7,498 bases of DNA from an uncultured Centipeda sp. (lineage in GTDB: Bacteria; Bacillota; Negativicutes; Selenomonadales; Selenomonadaceae). The notes below the pieces were generated by a model, which ran no database searches, was not told the origin of the DNA, and was given only the letters and a program-made list of their open reading frames with translations. A program made the position numbers and the translations under genes. The DNA lies in assembly GCA_937925565.1 (NCBI GenBank), contig CALALM010000058.1, positions 1 to 7,498 of the forward strand. Reading direction: 5' to 3'. Below are positions 6,901 through 7,498 of this stretch, piece after piece; the first letter of the stretch is position 1; every line of letters starts with the position of its first letter.

Positions 6901-7474
6901 CGTCGGCGGCTTCATCCGGCAGGAGCAGAAGGACGGCACGTTCTTTGAGGGCAGCCTGCGCTTCGGACGCTCCTCCATGGACTATTCGGCAGTCCTTTCG
7001 GGCACGCCGACCTCCTATGATACCGATACGAACTACATCGGCGCACATCTGGGCTTTGGTCAGCGCGTCACGGAGCAGAGCGGCAACGAGCGCGAGCTGT
7101 ATGTCCGCTACTTCTACACGCGGCAGAACGGCACAGATGCAACGCTCTCCACGGGTGAGCGCTACGAGTTCGACGCCGTCGACAGCCACCGCCTCCGCAC
7201 GGGCGCACGCTGGATGATTCCGCAGGGCAGCGGCTCCCTCATCCTCGGCGCCTCCATGCAGTACGAGTTTGGCGGCGAGACAAGCGCCACCGTATATGGC
7301 AGAGGATTCACCCATACCACGCCTTCACCATCCCTCAAGGGATTCTCCGGCAGCCTCGAACTCGGCTGGAAAGCCCCCATGGGCAAGAACGCCTCCGCTG
7401 ACCTCAGCGTCGAGGGCTGGGCGGGCAAACAGCGCGGCGTGAGCGTACGTGCAGGATTCAGCTGGAAGTTCTGA
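857..7474 (+). CDS. Giant repeat-containing type V autotransporter (2205 aa), probable surface adhesin or stalk
   Basis: The protein is secreted to the cell surface by its own C-terminal outer-membrane barrel. Residues 1-35 are a signal peptide (KRHYTHKSKS basic start, hydrophobic core, cleavage after YALA). Residues 36-190 are non-repetitive. Residues 191-1720 hold about 44 modules averaging about 35 residues, with N-x-V/L-T anchors (such as ENTVTLTGG) and YGG turns, consistent with a beta-solenoid passenger. Residues 1725-1834 (FQKLEFWLPAGM, MTVWKGV) may form a cap or autochaperone. A 60-residue Pro/Thr linker (1835-1894) leads to a helix (DLKRQAEDNRKSVVETMAG) and a barrel of about 255 residues ending in GFSWKF, the terminal Phe expected for BAM insertion. 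The only cysteines are C150, C279 and C497. I recognise no protease, lipase or other catalytic motif, so adhesion or a structural role is inferred. Composition is very rich in Ala, Thr and Gly. The gene appears monocistronic. Autotransporter class: high confidence; ligand unknown. Confidence 0.93.
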   Translation: MKRHYTHKSKSLTPRILAALAAGAFTLGGMPYALADPAVMSTVTTDTVAPQGIAGSTDGTAATITVGTDGGGASPEVYYLAGSHHRPTFVAGAWRSISATDGTIQFTGTNAGGKAIVNSGTIGGATGAYAWLEHGGTAKISGAEVAIKNCTFKLDSTTPEAQWGIIGGLAVSKEGSGGGATRGVAEVTQSKVTIEGGTYNAPEGGEITVAGGAAYAQTKSVNSTAAVTDSEASVTGGSFAASTKLYGGKAITETDARSEAKALRNSLTFTTGGTVAELCGGYVYAYPTKTSISLQANENHLTAKAGADQFYGGYAFAEQMAGGTHVPLSTAETNGNIVTIAAGSATFKKDSAGGYNILKATKAAAVTTAANANKLTIAGGTFKETVFGGNTSAITNDATGTATATAHGNELWANGGTFQRKILVGWGNAVTKAGTATTTASENKLHLAGAAAFPTDGTAVYITGGDASVRSETGKLSLTTEKNSIDGTLTSAKSVVCGADGKLEQSAAAGGQAITASAAENTVTLTGGKAYQVDGSRLTLSRAAGAADLHAAKNSVVLTNAASESDSNVTFRGSYIEAHDAKGSLQIRAEENTVTADGAALKANDMYGSHVRLRNSNAGTTETTVTANRALMRGKSVSTLAGGYADIISSENAALTVKLTGNTAEVQSGTAYDAYGALAKTKQKDGAGEVTAEGNTITVTKLTDDGGSFTGAKLVYERDGAATAAGDTTLIAGSNKADLNEGKLSKLSGAEIRIDNAFGGAAAYTATENAVTVAAAGVVTDSVTGALINQQNTSADGTSFTATATKNTVANTGGTVKKVMGASVTLQANHAGDVQATLTENAVTGTGGTFASDVRGGVADLFAEMGTATATLTKSRVDLTNAALDNAHIRAGDAFAHTRAAGKTASAAANENELLLKNASGTARDLIGGSVSVEADLGGATAAADSNSVTVEGGTLTAANKVYGGKTEAVGQDAPVTAAATANTVTLSAAAPWQRVYGADAYATAVNAAATARTERNTVTASAGTFLGQLYGGDSYASTDSAGSGTPGTASAVATGNTLNLAAAAVTNGESYGGYASAISTTGDVILTVTQNKALGTHGTTAEVDGAYGSLEQTAATTRTVTGTLSENTLTLTNGKAGSAYGGFLRLIKAFGAAELTAAKNSAALTDVESSTSAALVGSSIEARNAAGNLKLTAEENTITARGAELSADKIYGSHIFAQNANAGKTEILAEKNRASAAGKEIANLAGSYAQLDTTAAADLTATFRENSAEGSGTKLDGVYGIDTSVGQTDGTAAVIAERNAATVTKANAVESIRGAYITYRRDPGATAAGDTALTATGNTARLVEGTAESMSGASMTATNAFGGATTYTATENTATIEAKGVVTNSVAGAEIEQQTTSADGASFTANAAKNTVTNTGGKVKNAVGASVKLPADHAGDVQATLTENAVTGTGGTFAGDVRGGVAYVFAETGTATATLTKNTVDLTDAALDDAHIRAGHAVARTRAAGKTASAAANENVLLLKNASGTVQELIGGAASGTAELAGAAAAADSNSVTVEGGTLTAASAVYGGTVGAVGKDAPVTASASENTVTLSAAAPWRQVRGGRANASADGAAATASASKNTLNLAHGTFTAEIDGGYAITDGAPAQATANENTVNISGGIYQDSIYAGAADAGSTAGSVATVKDNRIVITGTPNLSAAQLYGYKANGATKNIAGNALVVKETKGIKAKRIDGFQKLEFWLPAGMTKDDTMLWLSSVSNTDLTGTDITAHLRGDETEKRLRLLYTENAQIQKDGTTTMTVWKGVSDVTTAKIGITKDNKELIVKTDGSAIDEGGTPPTPPTPPTPPTPPPTPPTPTPTPTPTPTPTPTPTPTPTPTPTPTPTPTPTPTPTPPTPDDLKRQAEDNRKSVVETMAGAAAFLGAGADLMAGGGMTSASIEAAAAEGFAPFAAIGGSSMRHETGSHVEMKGMNLAVGFSREVLRGDERVLFGPIVEYGRGTYDSYVNDAHGDGSVRYVGVGGFIRQEQKDGTFFEGSLRFGRSSMDYSAVLSGTPTSYDTDTNYIGAHLGFGQRVTEQSGNERELYVRYFYTRQNGTDATLSTGERYEFDAVDSHRLRTGARWMIPQGSGSLILGASMQYEFGGETSATVYGRGFTHTTPSPSLKGFSGSLELGWKAPMGKNASADLSVEGWAGKQRGVSVRAGFSWKF
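2330..4153 (+). repeat. Tandem intragenic duplication, copy 1 (about 17 modules)
   Basis: This stretch aligns module by module with the sequence beginning near 4154. The offset between copies is 1824 bases near the start (GADGKLEQ against GAYGSLEQ), 1821 at ENTVTLTGGKA against ENTLTLTNGKA, and 1812 from about 3340 to 3700. All three offsets are multiples of three, so the frame is kept. The first half is only moderately similar to copy 2. The part from about 3340 is almost identical, including a perfect 46-base match at 3548-3593. The outer boundaries are approximate because the background modules are themselves related. Confidence 0.8.
4154..5775 (+). repeat. Tandem intragenic duplication, copy 2
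   Basis: This is the second copy of the multi-module block that starts near 2330. The best-conserved part is 5156-5240, where the DVQATLTENAVTGTGGTF run repeats that at 3344-3428 with only a few base differences. A perfect 46-base match lies at 5360-5405. Similarity fades after the SAAAPW module (about 5640) and is only module-level beyond about 5775, so the last one or two modules of the period are diverged or replaced. Confidence 0.78.
6002..6358 (+). other. Non-repetitive segment after the modules, candidate cap or autochaperone
   Basis: Residues 1716-1834 break the modular pattern. They contain more aromatic and long-chain residues (FQKLEFWLPAGM, TMLWLSSVSNTDLTG, LRLLYTENAQIQ, MTVWKGVSDV) and more Lys and Asp than the rest of the passenger. 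Such a segment at the C-terminal end of a beta-helical passenger often starts folding during export or caps the solenoid. Assigning that role here is inference from position and composition. An RGD tripeptide lies at 1772-1774. Confidence 0.5.
6359..6538 (+). repeat. Pro/Thr microsatellite encoding a 60-residue linker
   Basis: 180 bases encode only Pro and Thr: first mostly TPP triplets, then about 18 TP dipeptides, ending TPPTP. At DNA level these are nine-base (ACACCGCCG-like) and then six-base (ACACCG/ACACCA-like) units with third-position variation between CCG, CCA, CCC and CCT. Unit gain or loss by slippage would stay in frame and alter linker length only. The peptide should adopt an extended polyproline-II-like form and act as a stiff spacer between passenger and barrel. 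Confidence 0.92.
6539..7471 (+). other. Autotransporter translocator: alpha-helix plus beta-barrel
   Basis: Residues 1895-1945 start with a charged, helix-prone stretch (DDLKRQAEDNRKSVVE), then a hydrophobic run rich in Ala, Gly and Met, fitting the helix that plugs the barrel pore. From about residue 1949 (AIGGSSMRHETGSHVEMKG) come alternating amphipathic strands with aromatic girdle residues (MNLAVGFSRE, LFGPIVEYGRG, VRYVGVGGFIRQ, FFEGSLRFGRS, LYVRYFYTRQNG, RTGARWMIP, LGASMQYEFGG, GSLELGWKAP). The last strand is RAGFSWKF with a terminal Phe. The length matches the usual 12-stranded barrel of type Va autotransporters (autotransporter beta-domain family). Confidence 0.9.
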
Positions 7475-7494
7475 CGCATGACACAAAGAGCGTC
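7473..7494 (+). terminator. Possible terminator hairpin overlapping the autotransporter stop
   Basis: GACGC (7473-7477) and GCGTC (7490-7494) can form a five-base stem around a 12-base loop, starting inside the TGA stop and followed by TT before the window ends. The stem is short and the region where a U-tract would lie is not visible, so this is a weak call. Confidence 0.25.
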
Positions 7495-7498
7495 TTGA

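Overview
The window looks like chromosomal DNA from a high-GC diderm Firmicute (Negativicutes; Selenomonas or a close relative is my best guess). Two things suggest this. The main gene encodes a type V autotransporter ending in an outer-membrane beta-barrel with a C-terminal Phe, and all three genes use Firmicute-like AAAGGAG/AGGAGG ribosome binding sites. The barrel and linker style resemble the large repeat autotransporters of that class. The taxon is inferred, not demonstrated.

Layout: (1) Positions 1-347, minus strand: the 5' part of a gene for an exported, probably lipase-family alpha/beta hydrolase. It is cut by the window edge and has its own promoter with a perfect TATAAT box. (2) Positions 419-605, minus strand: a 48-codon remnant of the N-terminus of a PD-(D/E)XK (Rpn-like) nuclease/transposase-family protein, with an intact ribosome binding site, a plausible promoter and a hairpin directly after its stop codon. 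(3) Positions 606-856: an AT-rich divergent intergenic region with a TTTCCGGAAA palindrome, two kinds of direct repeat and candidate promoters for the large gene. (4) Positions 857-7474, plus strand: one 2205-residue autotransporter gene filling almost 90% of the window. (5) Positions 7475-7498: a short tail with the possible start of a terminator.

The autotransporter has, in order: a signal peptide (about residues 1-35); a non-repetitive N-terminal part (about 36-190); about 44 degenerate modules averaging about 35 residues, each with an N-x-V-T-like anchor and many with a YGG turn (about 191-1720); a non-repetitive candidate cap or autochaperone segment (about 1725-1834); a 60-residue Pro/Thr linker (1835-1894); and a translocator made of an alpha-helix plus beta-barrel (1895-2205). 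Seventeen modules have been duplicated in tandem (period about 1.82 kb). The later parts of the two copies are nearly identical while the earlier parts have diverged.

The two minus-strand genes and the autotransporter are divergently oriented and no shared pathway is evident. I see no CRISPR array, tRNA, rRNA or complete mobile element. The nearest thing to an unusual system is the modular passenger itself, a large surface stalk apparently remodelled by internal recombination. Nothing here shows what it binds.
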